Source: Oscillatoria acuminata PCC 6304 (GTDB taxonomy: Bacteria > Cyanobacteriota > Cyanobacteriia > Cyanobacteriales > Laspinemataceae). From it: 64,000 nucleotides of DNA. Every line of letters begins with the position of its first letter. Within the stretch, counting starts at the first letter, position 1. Shown piece by piece: positions 47,251 to 56,029 of the stretch. The notes beneath the pieces were generated by a model, which saw only the letters and a program-made list of their open reading frames with translations, did not search any database and was not told the DNA's origin. The stretch lies in assembly GCF_000317105.1 (NCBI RefSeq), contig NC_019693.1, forward strand, positions 7,007,227 through 7,071,226, in the 5' to 3' direction. Position numbers and translations under genes: made by a program.

Positions 47251-48342
47251 ATGAAAAAACATCCTCTTGTCCAGAAAATCCGCGCAATTTATCCCGTATC
47301 TGTCGTTTTAGGTCTCTTTCTTCTCATCGGACTCATGAGCATTACTCCTCCCGCTACTGCTGCCACTGCCCGTGACAACGAGTCTGTTTTAATCTCTCTC
47401 GTTACCCCATCCTCCGGGGCTATTTTAAACCCCACCTTCGATCGCAATAAAATTAAGTTAGGGATTACCCCAACGGGGTGGAGTAATAGTGACGATCGCA
47501 CCATTGATCTCGATCCACCTATTCCGTTCCAGCAGATTTTAAGTGAAACAGCCCTAGCTGGATTCAAAGGTTCACAGATGTCCCCAAAATATCCCCAAGA
47601 CCTCAAAGAATTAAAACGGGAATTAGGAATGCGTAATTTAACCATTTCTGAACCTTGGGTGGGAACGCTGTTCACCGTAGGAAAAGCTCAAGAAACCTTT
47701 GAAGAATTCGATAAGCAAGTTGCCTTCATGAAAGAGATGAATGGTAACAGTATTGTGGTGGCTGAATTGGGAGGTGCAGTTCATCAAAAGCCTGGTGCAG
47801 ACCCGTTAGTAGACCGGCCTAAGTTTACGGATCAGCAATGGTCAGATTTAACGGAAGGACTCAACCAACTTGGTGCGATCGCCCAACAAAATGGGATGCA
47901 ATTGGTCTATCACCCGCATATTGGTACCGGCGTTGAAAACTTCGAGGATATTGATCGCCTGATGAGCAATACCGACTCTAACACCGTTAAACTGCTTCTG
48001 GATACAGGTCATTTATACTATGCAGGCGTTGACCCCCTAGCCGTCACCAAAAAATATGTCAACCGAATCAAGCACGTTCATTTAAAAAATATCCGTCAGC
48101 CGATTTTAAATGAATCCAAAAAAACCGGACGCGGATTTTTAGATTCAATTCGCGCCGGAATCTTTACAGTTCCCGGAGATTCCGCAGGGACCGTCAATTT
48201 TCAGCCGATTTTACAAGAGCTTGCCAAAGCCAACTATGAAGGATGGCTGATGGTGGAAGCGGAACAAGACCCGAATAATGCCGAACCGTTACAATATGCG
48301 CTGATGGCTCGGACCTACCTCCGCGACCAAATTGGATTTTAA
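47251..48342 (+). CDS. Exported sugar isomerase/epimerase-like TIM barrel (IolE type)
   Basis: The 363-residue protein has an N-terminal signal or anchor (VSVVLGLFLLIGLMSITPPA, then ATAATA) and an AP-endonuclease-2-like TIM barrel. Features are KLGITPTGWSNSD, ELGGAVHQK, LVYHPHIGTGVE, LLLDTGHLYYAGVDP and IKHVHLKNIRQPIL, which supply the His/Asp/Glu metal ligands of the family. GITPTGWSNSD closely follows the N-terminal pattern of inosose dehydratases (IolE). The export signal is unusual for this family, whose members are normally cytoplasmic. It should act on a keto sugar or cyclitol outside the inner membrane. The second TIM barrel of the cluster is cytoplasmic. Confidence 0.8.
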   Translation: MKKHPLVQKIRAIYPVSVVLGLFLLIGLMSITPPATAATARDNESVLISLVTPSSGAILNPTFDRNKIKLGITPTGWSNSDDRTIDLDPPIPFQQILSETALAGFKGSQMSPKYPQDLKELKRELGMRNLTISEPWVGTLFTVGKAQETFEEFDKQVAFMKEMNGNSIVVAELGGAVHQKPGADPLVDRPKFTDQQWSDLTEGLNQLGAIAQQNGMQLVYHPHIGTGVENFEDIDRLMSNTDSNTVKLLLDTGHLYYAGVDPLAVTKKYVNRIKHVHLKNIRQPILNESKKTGRGFLDSIRAGIFTVPGDSAGTVNFQPILQELAKANYEGWLMVEAEQDPNNAEPLQYALMARTYLRDQIGF

Positions 48343-48468
48343 TCCCTAAGCACTGAATTGAATTCTGTGTTTTGACCCGGGAGGGGATAAGATTTAAGGC
48401 TAAAAAACTCTTTTAACTTAATCATGTCCTCTCCCCACTCTACCTAAAAATTTGGAGATTATACGGCT

Positions 48469-48852
48469 ATGAGCTTGAGAGATAGAGAAGAAATTCGACG
48501 GATATTTGAAGAGGTTTATCCCAGTAATGTCAGGTCAGTTGACCTCATGTCCTATGGAGAAATGTACACAGAAGATGCCCAGTGGATGCCACCGGATGCC
48601 CCAGGGTGTCGCGGAATTCAGGACATTTTGGAAGGATTTGCCATTCAATGTGCCCATCAAGCGATTGACCCCACCTTCATTGCTGAAGAAATCGAAGTAA
48701 TGGGGGATTTTGGGTATGTCATCGGGACATCGGAATCCACGATTCATCCCAAAGATGGCAGTCCTACTCATGTTGTTAAATACCGAGCGCTCTGGTTGAT
48801 GAGAAAAGAAAGAAACTCTTGGAAAATTAGTCGGCAAATTTGGAATAAATAG
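48469..48852 (+). CDS. NTF2-like (SnoaL/SgcJ type) protein
   Basis: The 127-residue protein is the length of a single NTF2-like cone domain. SLRDREEIRRIFEEVYPSNV, MSYGEMYTEDAQWMPPDAPG, IQDILEGFAIQ, EVMGDFGYVIGTSESTI and VVKYRALWLMRKERNSWKIS follow the helix-helix-sheet order of DUF4440/SnoaL_3 proteins. Such proteins may be small enzymes (isomerases, hydratases) or ligand binders. It lies between two TIM-barrel sugar isomerases, so a role on the same small substrate is plausible. A GGAG ribosome-binding site precedes the ATG. No signal peptide. Confidence 0.78.
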   Translation: MSLRDREEIRRIFEEVYPSNVRSVDLMSYGEMYTEDAQWMPPDAPGCRGIQDILEGFAIQCAHQAIDPTFIAEEIEVMGDFGYVIGTSESTIHPKDGSPTHVVKYRALWLMRKERNSWKISRQIWNK

Positions 48853-49013
48853 GTCTAAAACAAGCGAATACTAATGACTTAATTTTGTTGGGTTACAAAT
48901 TTCTAAGTCAACCCTGAAATTGATGCAGATATTTACAATACAAACAGATTTTTGTCGCCCTAGTTTTTACTCTGTCTATTTCCAGAAAAAATCATCAGTA
49001 AAGGAGTTCTAAG

Positions 49014-50021
49014 ATGAGTAGCAATGGACTGATTCCGCAAGATGTCTATCTGAGCTTTTTTATGTTTACCACCAATCTGAAACCTCATGATCATGAGTCT
49101 CGGAAACGGGTGCTTAAACATATAAAAGAACTGACCCAGATTGGGTACACAGGCTTTGAGTTTCCGATCGCCCCCTCGGACAACACGGATTACTCACAAG
49201 AAATTCAGGACTACGCCAACCTGCGACGCTTTCTGGATGACGAAGGATTCAGGGATGTAGCAATTACGACTAATGTCGGTGCCACTCCAAGCTGTGATCC
49301 CAGTTCATTTGACGCAGAACAACGGAAACAAGCCTTACAGTATCTCAAGGCGCGGGTTGACATCACTGCCGCACTCCGGGGAGAAGTGATGATGGGACCG
49401 ATCATCGTGCCTTACGGTGCATTTTTACAGGATGGGAATACACCGATTTGGAGCGATCGGCTACAAGATGCGTTAGCTCGGCGCTATGCCAATGCACAAC
49501 CGGCTCTACAAGAGTTAGGAAACTATGCAGAGGATAAAAATGTCAAATTGGCGATCGAGCCGATCACCCACTGGGAAACTCCAGGTCCGAACAAATTATC
49601 TCAAGTGCTAGAGTTTCTGGAGGGCGTGAGCAATCCACAAGTGGGAGTTGTGATTGATACCGCTCACGAAATCCTTGATGGTGAAGGACCGGAGATTTTT
49701 GCAGCACAAGTGAGCCAACTGGCTAATGATCGCCGACTTCATTATGTCCAAGTCTCTGCACCCGATCGCGGTGCAGTTCATACCAGTTGGATTCCTTGGG
49801 AGTCCTTGTTTAAACCCATTCTCGCTGTGTATAATGGGCCAGTCGCGATCGAGGTTTTCAATGCAATTCCTGAGTTTGTGGACTCCCTGCGCCTGAGTCG
49901 TCGCAAGTTTTGGATACCCGGAGAAGATCCGGAGAATCAATACCCCAGTGCCTATGACATTGCTCAAGAGGCGATCAAAATCACTCGCAAGAAACTCACT
50001 CACATCTATAACCTTGACTAA
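49014..50021 (+). CDS. Sugar phosphate isomerase/epimerase (AP-endonuclease-2 fold)
   Basis: The ATG follows AAGGAG. The 335-residue protein is a TIM barrel with VYLSFFMFTTNLKPHDHESR, GYTGFEFPIAPSDN, EVMMGPIIVPYGAFLQD, LAIEPITHWETPGPNKLSQV, VGVVIDTAHEILDGEGPEIF, LHYVQVSAPDRGAVHTSWIP and VAIEVFNAIPEFVDSL. These supply the Glu-Asp-His-Glu metal site of the D-psicose/tagatose 3-epimerase and hydroxypyruvate isomerase families. GPYGAF-like PYGAF matches the 3-epimerase group. It probably interconverts keto sugars in the cytoplasm, complementing the oxidoreductases around it. Exact substrate unknown. Confidence 0.82.
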   Translation: MSSNGLIPQDVYLSFFMFTTNLKPHDHESRKRVLKHIKELTQIGYTGFEFPIAPSDNTDYSQEIQDYANLRRFLDDEGFRDVAITTNVGATPSCDPSSFDAEQRKQALQYLKARVDITAALRGEVMMGPIIVPYGAFLQDGNTPIWSDRLQDALARRYANAQPALQELGNYAEDKNVKLAIEPITHWETPGPNKLSQVLEFLEGVSNPQVGVVIDTAHEILDGEGPEIFAAQVSQLANDRRLHYVQVSAPDRGAVHTSWIPWESLFKPILAVYNGPVAIEVFNAIPEFVDSLRLSRRKFWIPGEDPENQYPSAYDIAQEAIKITRKKLTHIYNLD

Positions 50022-50106
50022 AACAGTTCTGTTTCAGTTCTCGCATCTCACCTCCTCAACTTGTTGACCTAGGACGTGAATTTAAACTTCACGAACTCAG
50101 ACAATC

Positions 50107-50169
50107 AACCGGGTTTCTAGCTCTAATTTTATGGGGAAATCAGCCCCTATATATTAAAGAAACCCGGTT
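50107..50169. terminator. Inverted repeat after the isomerase gene
   Basis: AACCGGGTTTCT (50107-50118) and AGAAACCCGGTT (50158-50169) are perfect 12-bp complements with a 39-base loop. It may be a dispersed palindrome serving as a transcript end. An imperfect relative lies at 45652-45708. Confidence 0.45.
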
Positions 50170-50268
50170 CTGAATTGTTACCGAACCCCCTCTGCTAATA
50201 ATCCTCATCAACGCTTCTGCAAGTGAGCAATTTTGTAAAACGATGCAACAAGTAATAAATAACCCCCT

Positions 50269-52224
50269 ATGAGACTCAATAACATAACTAACCGAACTAC
50301 AATCATCTCAGTTTTTTTCATTTTTATCTTAACTTTAGCCATTACATTCTGCGGGTGGAAGCAGGCGATCGCCTCTCCTCTCGTTGGGGCTAAAGAAGAA
50401 ATGGGAGCCTGGGAAACCATTCCAATGGCTCCCAAAGAAAGCCTCATGCAGTCCGTTCATACCATCCTTCTTCCTAACGGAAAAGTCCTCAGTGTCAACG
50501 GCAGCAGCTTTCGCAATACCCTCCTGAATGCCCAGGGTAAAACCACCTTCGTAGAGGGAGTCGGATCCGGAGACTATGACTCAATTAACAACACCTCCCT
50601 ATTCGACCCACAAACCCAGAAATTTGAGCGCATTTCTTCACCTCCTGCCATGCAAGATGGCCAGAGCAACGACCTATTTTGTGGGGGTCATTTACAACTA
50701 GCCGATGGCAACCTCCTCTTTATCAGTGGGACCGGACGTTACTACCCTGGAGGCAGATTTACAGGTTCTAAACAAGCCAATCTTTATAACTGGCAAACCG
50801 GCGAATGGTCTCCCGCTGGTCAAATGAAAGAGGGTCGGTGGTATCCCACCTTAGTGGAACTAGCCGATGGCAAAATCGTGATTTTTTCGGGCCTAAAATT
50901 AAATGCCCCCAACCAAATTAATCCCAGCATAGAAATCTACGACCCGAACACCCAAAAATTCCACTACATTGACCTCACCACCGTCGATAACAGTCCCTTT
51001 AATACCTACCTCAAAGGGGCTGATGACTATGATAGTATTGACCTCTATCCTCGGGTTTTCCCCACCGCTGATGGAAAACTTCTGATTACGGGAGATGAAG
51101 CCGGTATTGCCAATGTTTTAGTTCAAAACAAAAGCAAAACCAGCTATTTAATGTCTGTCCATGAAGACGCATCCGGTAAATTTTCCGTCAGCTTTGAAGT
51201 CGGTCCAGAACGATTTGAAACCACCAAAGCCTATGGAACTGCCCTCCAAGTTCCCAACTCAGAAGATGTTTTATTACTCGCCGGGATGATCGGCACCAAC
51301 GATATCAACTTTGGACGCGGGGGTAACACGGCGAACTATGCTGGAGCCAAAATTGCCTCTAGTTTACAGCGTTGGGTCTCTCCTGAACATAGCGGAGAAA
51401 AGAATGGTAAATGGGAAACCGTTGAGAAATTCTTAGACAAACCTCGGGCTAATCTCGAAGCAGTTATTCTGCCCTCTCAAGAGATTTTAGTCGTCAATGG
51501 CGGTGAATATCCTGAATATACACCCATCTATGAACCGCTGTTGATGACGCCCAATTCTGATGCTCCAGGCGGTTACCATATCAAGCCCATGAATCCCGCC
51601 AAACTCCCCAGACTTTATCATAATGGCGCAATCCTTTTACCCGATGCGCGAGTATTAAGCATTGGGGGGAATGCGAATCGGGCAGCCGTCGAAAAAGATG
51701 GCACGATTCATGTTGATATTGGGCGAGATCCGCAGAACAATTTTATCTTAGCCAAGCTCACCGATAAATCAGCACAGGCGAAAGAATTCTCCCTGCAAGA
51801 GTATTACAAATCACCTCAAAGCTATTTTGCTCCCGGTGACCCTGAACCTTTCGTTCCCGCAGAAATGTGGCAAGCAGAAGTCTTCAGTCCTCCCTATCTC
51901 TTTAAACCCGGTGCGCGTCCAGAAATTGTTACCGTTCCGAATAGCATCCAATATGGCAAAACTAACCAAATCTCTGTCAAAGATGCCACCGAAAATGGGT
52001 CTTTGGTCTTAGTCAAACTCGGTGCCGAGACCCATTCTTTAGATTTTGGACAACGCTTGGTTGAATTACCCATCAAAAATATCGCCTTGGGTAATGAGTC
52101 TACCCTCGACTTTCAAGCCCCAACCAATCCAAATCTATATCCCCCGGGCTACTATATGATGTTTTACCTCAATGACATCGGGAAACCCTCTCATGCTCAA
52201 ATGGTGAAGTTAGAACATTCATAA
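50269..52224 (+). CDS. Copper radical oxidase (galactose/glyoxal oxidase-like)
   Basis: The 651-residue protein has a signal peptide (TIISVFFIFILTLAITFCGW, then KQAIA), a seven-bladed Kelch-type propeller and a C-terminal DUF1929/E-set domain. All five residues of the copper-radical site can be placed: Cys138 (DLFCGGH) and Tyr192 (GRWYPT) for the cross-linked Tyr-Cys cofactor, Tyr450-His451 (PRLYHNG) and His642 (GKPSHAQM). Known members (galactose oxidase, glyoxal oxidase) oxidise alcohols or aldehydes with O2 and release H2O2. The signal places it in the periplasm or outside. It is followed within 90 bp by two DyP peroxidase genes that could use the H2O2. Confidence 0.85.
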   Translation: MRLNNITNRTTIISVFFIFILTLAITFCGWKQAIASPLVGAKEEMGAWETIPMAPKESLMQSVHTILLPNGKVLSVNGSSFRNTLLNAQGKTTFVEGVGSGDYDSINNTSLFDPQTQKFERISSPPAMQDGQSNDLFCGGHLQLADGNLLFISGTGRYYPGGRFTGSKQANLYNWQTGEWSPAGQMKEGRWYPTLVELADGKIVIFSGLKLNAPNQINPSIEIYDPNTQKFHYIDLTTVDNSPFNTYLKGADDYDSIDLYPRVFPTADGKLLITGDEAGIANVLVQNKSKTSYLMSVHEDASGKFSVSFEVGPERFETTKAYGTALQVPNSEDVLLLAGMIGTNDINFGRGGNTANYAGAKIASSLQRWVSPEHSGEKNGKWETVEKFLDKPRANLEAVILPSQEILVVNGGEYPEYTPIYEPLLMTPNSDAPGGYHIKPMNPAKLPRLYHNGAILLPDARVLSIGGNANRAAVEKDGTIHVDIGRDPQNNFILAKLTDKSAQAKEFSLQEYYKSPQSYFAPGDPEPFVPAEMWQAEVFSPPYLFKPGARPEIVTVPNSIQYGKTNQISVKDATENGSLVLVKLGAETHSLDFGQRLVELPIKNIALGNESTLDFQAPTNPNLYPPGYYMMFYLNDIGKPSHAQMVKLEHS

Positions 52225-52237
52225 AATTATCATCAGA

Positions 52238-52260
52238 ATTAGCAACCTGCGGTTGCTAAT
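52238..52260. terminator. Hairpin after the copper oxidase gene
   Basis: ATTAGCAACC and GGTTGCTAAT form a 10-bp perfect stem around TGC, 13 bp past the stop. No T-run, so only partial termination is likely. Confidence 0.5.
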
Positions 52261-52314
52261 TCCTCAAATCCCCTCAATCGCCGACTATCAACCCTAATAC
52301 AGCACCGCAATACC

Positions 52315-53748
52315 ATGACACTGAGTGAAGAAGATTTACAATGTCTCCCTGGAAATGGAGCCGGGATTGACCCTGATAATCCCGGTGAATATGCACAGTT
52401 ACTCGAAGATTTGCAGGGCAACATTCTCAACTCTCACGGACGAGATTATAGCGTCCATCTGTTTTTGCAATTCAAACCCGATAAAACCGATGAAGCAAAG
52501 CACTGGATTCAACATTTTGCTCAGGACTCGGTAAAATCAGCGAGACAGCAGGCAGAGAGCGCCCGTCAGTATCGAGAACATCGAATTGATGGCGGGCTAT
52601 TTGCAAACTTCTTTTTATCTCGGAAGGGGTATGAATATCTAAAATTTTCTCCGGCAAAAATTCCCAATGATCAACCGTTTCGGTTCGGAATGAAAAATCC
52701 CACAATCCGGCAATCTTTGCAGGATATCGAAGTAAATCAATGGGATGCTGGATATCAAGAGGAAATTCATGCCTTAGTCATCATGGCCGATAAGAACTTA
52801 GTGGGCTTACTGCAAAAGGTGAATACAATGGCGCAGCAACTGCGCCCAGTTGCTGAAGTGATTAACCGAGAAGATGGGTTTATTCTCAAAAATTATCGCG
52901 GACAATTTGTAGAACATTTTGGCTTTGTTGATAATATCAGTCAGCCGCTCTTTCTGAAACGGGAAATTGACAAAGCCAAGGAAAAAAACAGTGACTTCAG
53001 TAAATGGGACCCTCGGGCTGCTTTGGATTTGATTTTGGCTAAAGACCCGAACGGAAAGACAGAAGATAGCTATGGCAGTTATTTGGTCTACCGCAAACTC
53101 GAACAAAACGTTAAAGGATTTCGTGAAGATCAGCGGAATTTGGGTAAAAAGCTCGGGATTACTGAAGATTTAGCAGGAGCCCTGGTGGTAGGTCGCTTTT
53201 TTGATGGAACACCCGTCACCCTCAAAGAGCAACCCCTGTATGCGAACCCGATCCGACCCGTGGATACGATGAACGACTTCAATTACAGCCAGGATACCCA
53301 GGGAACCCAGTGTCCGTTCCATGCTCACCTCCGCAAAACGAACCCCCGAGGAGACACCGGACGGGTAGAATCTGCGATTACCTATGAAGAATCCTTAGAA
53401 TTGGAAAGGCGTCATCGCATCGTTCGTCGCGGCGTCAGTTATGGAGACAATGACTTAAATCAAGAACCAGAAACTGGCTCAGGAATGCTCTTTTTATGCT
53501 TTCAAGCTGATATTGAAAATCAGTTCAACTTTATGCAAGCCTCATGGTCAAATCAAAAAAACTTTCCCCAGTACAATGTGGGACCGGATCCGCTGACAGG
53601 TCAACCCGGGGGAACTCAGAAATGGCCTAAAAAATGGGGAGAATCTGAAACAGAAAACTATGACTTTCAGATCAGAGTCACCCTGAAAGGGGGTGAATAC
53701 TTTTTCGCGCCGAGTATGAGCTTTCTGAAGAATATTGCAGAGACATAA
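52315..53748 (+). CDS. DyP-type heme peroxidase, first of tandem pair
   Basis: The 477-residue protein has the ferredoxin-like double fold of dye-decolourising peroxidases. The signature GxxDG appears as GFVDN (Gly203-Asn207), keeping the distal Asp206 but with Asn in place of the last Gly. The proximal heme His is probably His338 (CPFHAHLRKTNPRG) and the distal Arg lies in HRIVRRGVSYG. FFAPSMSFL marks the C-terminus. No signal peptide is seen. DyPs use H2O2 to oxidise dyes, phenols and lignin-like compounds. It is clearly paralogous to the next gene (shared SYGSxLVYRKLEQNVKG). Starts 90 bp after the copper oxidase gene. Confidence 0.9.
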   Translation: MTLSEEDLQCLPGNGAGIDPDNPGEYAQLLEDLQGNILNSHGRDYSVHLFLQFKPDKTDEAKHWIQHFAQDSVKSARQQAESARQYREHRIDGGLFANFFLSRKGYEYLKFSPAKIPNDQPFRFGMKNPTIRQSLQDIEVNQWDAGYQEEIHALVIMADKNLVGLLQKVNTMAQQLRPVAEVINREDGFILKNYRGQFVEHFGFVDNISQPLFLKREIDKAKEKNSDFSKWDPRAALDLILAKDPNGKTEDSYGSYLVYRKLEQNVKGFREDQRNLGKKLGITEDLAGALVVGRFFDGTPVTLKEQPLYANPIRPVDTMNDFNYSQDTQGTQCPFHAHLRKTNPRGDTGRVESAITYEESLELERRHRIVRRGVSYGDNDLNQEPETGSGMLFLCFQADIENQFNFMQASWSNQKNFPQYNVGPDPLTGQPGGTQKWPKKWGESETENYDFQIRVTLKGGEYFFAPSMSFLKNIAET

Positions 53749-53817
53749 CCCCAAAAATCCAACTCATTCAATTTTCAGCCTAGTCTATTTCATCCAACTC
53801 ATTCACAGAATTTATTC

Positions 53818-55818
53818 ATGCCTAACATTTCTGATAAAATCAACCAAGTTCAAGAAATATTAACTCCTTTTGATGACTTTGAGTATGAGAATTTGCTAGA
53901 TGAAATTCAAGGTAATATCATCAAATCCCACGGACGTAATCATTCAGTTCATTTGTTCTTGAAATTTACCGGCGATCCAGATACGGTGAAGAAAGGGATT
54001 AGCCAATTTACGCACAAGTATATCACGTCAGCTTTAGCTCAAGCTGAGGATGGCAAGCGATATCGACAGAATCAAACCGTACCGAGTAAAATATTTGGCA
54101 ACTTGTTTTTTACTGCGGCGGGATATCAGTATTTGGGCTATGACCCGAAAGAGATATCTAATGACCCTTCATTTTTAAAAGGAATGAAAGATCCCGATAT
54201 ACACACTCAATTGGGGGATGATATCCAACAATGGGAAGCGGGATTTAAACAGGAAATTCATGCGCTGGTTTTGCTGGCTGGGGATAAACGAGTCGGTCCG
54301 CGAACCGAAGAGGCAAAGCAGTTAGAACGGAAAGATCCGACGAAACTCTGTAAGCAGCCATTTCTGTTGACACAGCAAATTGAAACTATTAAACAAGAGC
54401 TAGATATCATTGCAGAAGTTGTCCATGAAGACATTGGTTATGTTCTCCGAAGTTCCGAAACCGGAGAAGAAATCGAACACTTCGGATTCCGAGATGGGGT
54501 GAGTCAACCCCTATTTCTCAAGCGAGATGTTGACCATGAACGAGAACACAGTGACTTTTCTCAATGGGATCCTCGCGCCCCCTTGAGTTTGGTGTTGTCC
54601 AAAGACCCCTTGGGTCAAAAAGAGGAAAGTTACGGCAGTTTTTTGGTGTATCGTAAACTAGAGCAAAACGTTAAAGGTTGGATAGAAGATGTTGAAAATC
54701 TAGCTGAAAAACTCAAAAGTGCTGAAAAAGCTGATCCCGCTTTAGCAGGAGCCTACACAATGGGACGCTTCCAGGATGGAACCCCCGTTGTCCTGGAAGA
54801 TAAGCCTAATTCTCAAATATCCCACGAGAACAACTTTAATTATGCACAGGACCCGAAAGGTCAAAAATGCCCTTTCCAATCCCACACCCGTAAGGTGAAT
54901 CCCCGTGGGGAAACCCCCAATTTGGAAAAGGAAAAAATGAATCGGATTGTTCGTCGGGGTATCAACTATGGACCGCTTCCCAGTGAAAAACCTGAAACTG
55001 ATGCTGGGCTGCTATTTTTGTGCTTCCAAGCCAATTTAGAAACTCAGTTCAATTTAATGCAGCAGCACTGGTGTAATCAACGCAACTTTTTACACCAAAA
55101 TATGGGAACCGATGCGGTGATTGGGGTCGAAAAGAAGACAGTTGATGCTAACGGGAATTTAGTCGCTGTCACTGAGTCCTACAAATGGCCTAAAACTTGG
55201 GGGGACGCAGAACAGACGAAAGCGGACTTCAGCCATTGGGTCACGATGAAAGGGGGAGAATATTTCTTTGCTCCGAGCATGAGTTTCCTCAAATCTTTCT
55301 TGCCTGAGCCATGCCGCGATATTGTATTTCGGGGTGTCCCTAAACAAGAGCTTCAAGCAGCGAAGGATAAGATTGCGGAACTTCGGGATTACCAGGCAAG
55401 GAACTGGGCTATTGGTCTTCATGGAGATACTCTGGAACCGGATGAGTTCCTGAATTTCTTCAATCAGCGACATCTGCCATTCGAGTTTTATTTGCTCAAT
55501 CAAGTTCGCCTGGGTGACAACGGGGCTTACGATCGCAACATCCAAACTCTGACTCAATACATCAAAGATGTCCGCAACAAAGAGATTGAGGAAAGCGAAT
55601 ATAAAATCGCTGAACTGAAGGAATATCAAGAACTGAATTGGCCCATTGGTTTTGATGAAGAAACCCTGAACCCGGACCAATTTGTACGATTCTTTGGTGA
55701 ACGGCATCTACCGTTCCAGTTTTATGTGCAGAATCGAACTGTTTACTTGGGTGATGAATCGGCATATAATCGGAACATTGAAACTCTGAATGACTATATC
55801 CGTGACCTGAAAAACTAG
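53818..55818 (+). CDS. DyP-type heme peroxidase with C-terminal tandem repeat domain
   Basis: The 666-residue protein has a complete DyP domain (residues 1 to about 505) with canonical GFRDG (Asp226), proximal His356 (CPFQSHTRKVNPRG) and Arg in NRIVRRGINYG. Unlike its neighbour it continues with two similar units of about 72 residues (about 517-590 and 595-666). Both contain KIAEL(R/K)(D/E)YQ, NW(A/P)IG, a conserved RHLPF(E/Q)FY and a final NI(Q/E)TL..YI. I do not recognise this repeat; it could mediate binding to a substrate, shell protein or partner. No signal peptide. A strong terminator follows, so this gene likely ends a transcript. Confidence 0.9.
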   Translation: MPNISDKINQVQEILTPFDDFEYENLLDEIQGNIIKSHGRNHSVHLFLKFTGDPDTVKKGISQFTHKYITSALAQAEDGKRYRQNQTVPSKIFGNLFFTAAGYQYLGYDPKEISNDPSFLKGMKDPDIHTQLGDDIQQWEAGFKQEIHALVLLAGDKRVGPRTEEAKQLERKDPTKLCKQPFLLTQQIETIKQELDIIAEVVHEDIGYVLRSSETGEEIEHFGFRDGVSQPLFLKRDVDHEREHSDFSQWDPRAPLSLVLSKDPLGQKEESYGSFLVYRKLEQNVKGWIEDVENLAEKLKSAEKADPALAGAYTMGRFQDGTPVVLEDKPNSQISHENNFNYAQDPKGQKCPFQSHTRKVNPRGETPNLEKEKMNRIVRRGINYGPLPSEKPETDAGLLFLCFQANLETQFNLMQQHWCNQRNFLHQNMGTDAVIGVEKKTVDANGNLVAVTESYKWPKTWGDAEQTKADFSHWVTMKGGEYFFAPSMSFLKSFLPEPCRDIVFRGVPKQELQAAKDKIAELRDYQARNWAIGLHGDTLEPDEFLNFFNQRHLPFEFYLLNQVRLGDNGAYDRNIQTLTQYIKDVRNKEIEESEYKIAELKEYQELNWPIGFDEETLNPDQFVRFFGERHLPFQFYVQNRTVYLGDESAYNRNIETLNDYIRDLKN

Positions 55819-55831
55819 GGAATCATAACCG

Positions 55832-55880
55832 AGTGGCAAGCCCTCTGAACTCTCTGGGGTTCAGAGGGCTTGCCACTTTA
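55832..55880 (+). terminator. Intrinsic terminator after the second DyP gene
   Basis: AGTGGCAAGCCCTCTGAAC (55832-55850) and its complement (55859-55877) form a 19-bp perfect stem with an eight-base loop, followed by TTTATAA. It lies 14 bp past the stop. Confidence 0.85.
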
Positions 55881-55891
55881 TAAGTCGCAAC

Positions 55892-55950
55892 GGGAGCATC
55901 TCAATTTTTTCAAGAGACCTAACCCCCCAGCCCCCTTCCCTTTTAGGGAA
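55892..55950. repeat. Palindromic element, family A copy 4 (truncated)
   Basis: Left end GGGAGCATCTCAATTTTTT and the centre ACCCCCCAGCCCCCTTCCC are present, but the right terminal repeat is missing. It lies between the second DyP gene and the secreted-protein gene. Confidence 0.7.
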
Positions 55951-56029
55951 GGGGGAGAAAGGGAGAAAGACGTAAATTCCCCTCGTACAGCAATAAAAAA
56001 ATTTCCTTAAGTAGGAGGTTCTGGGTATT

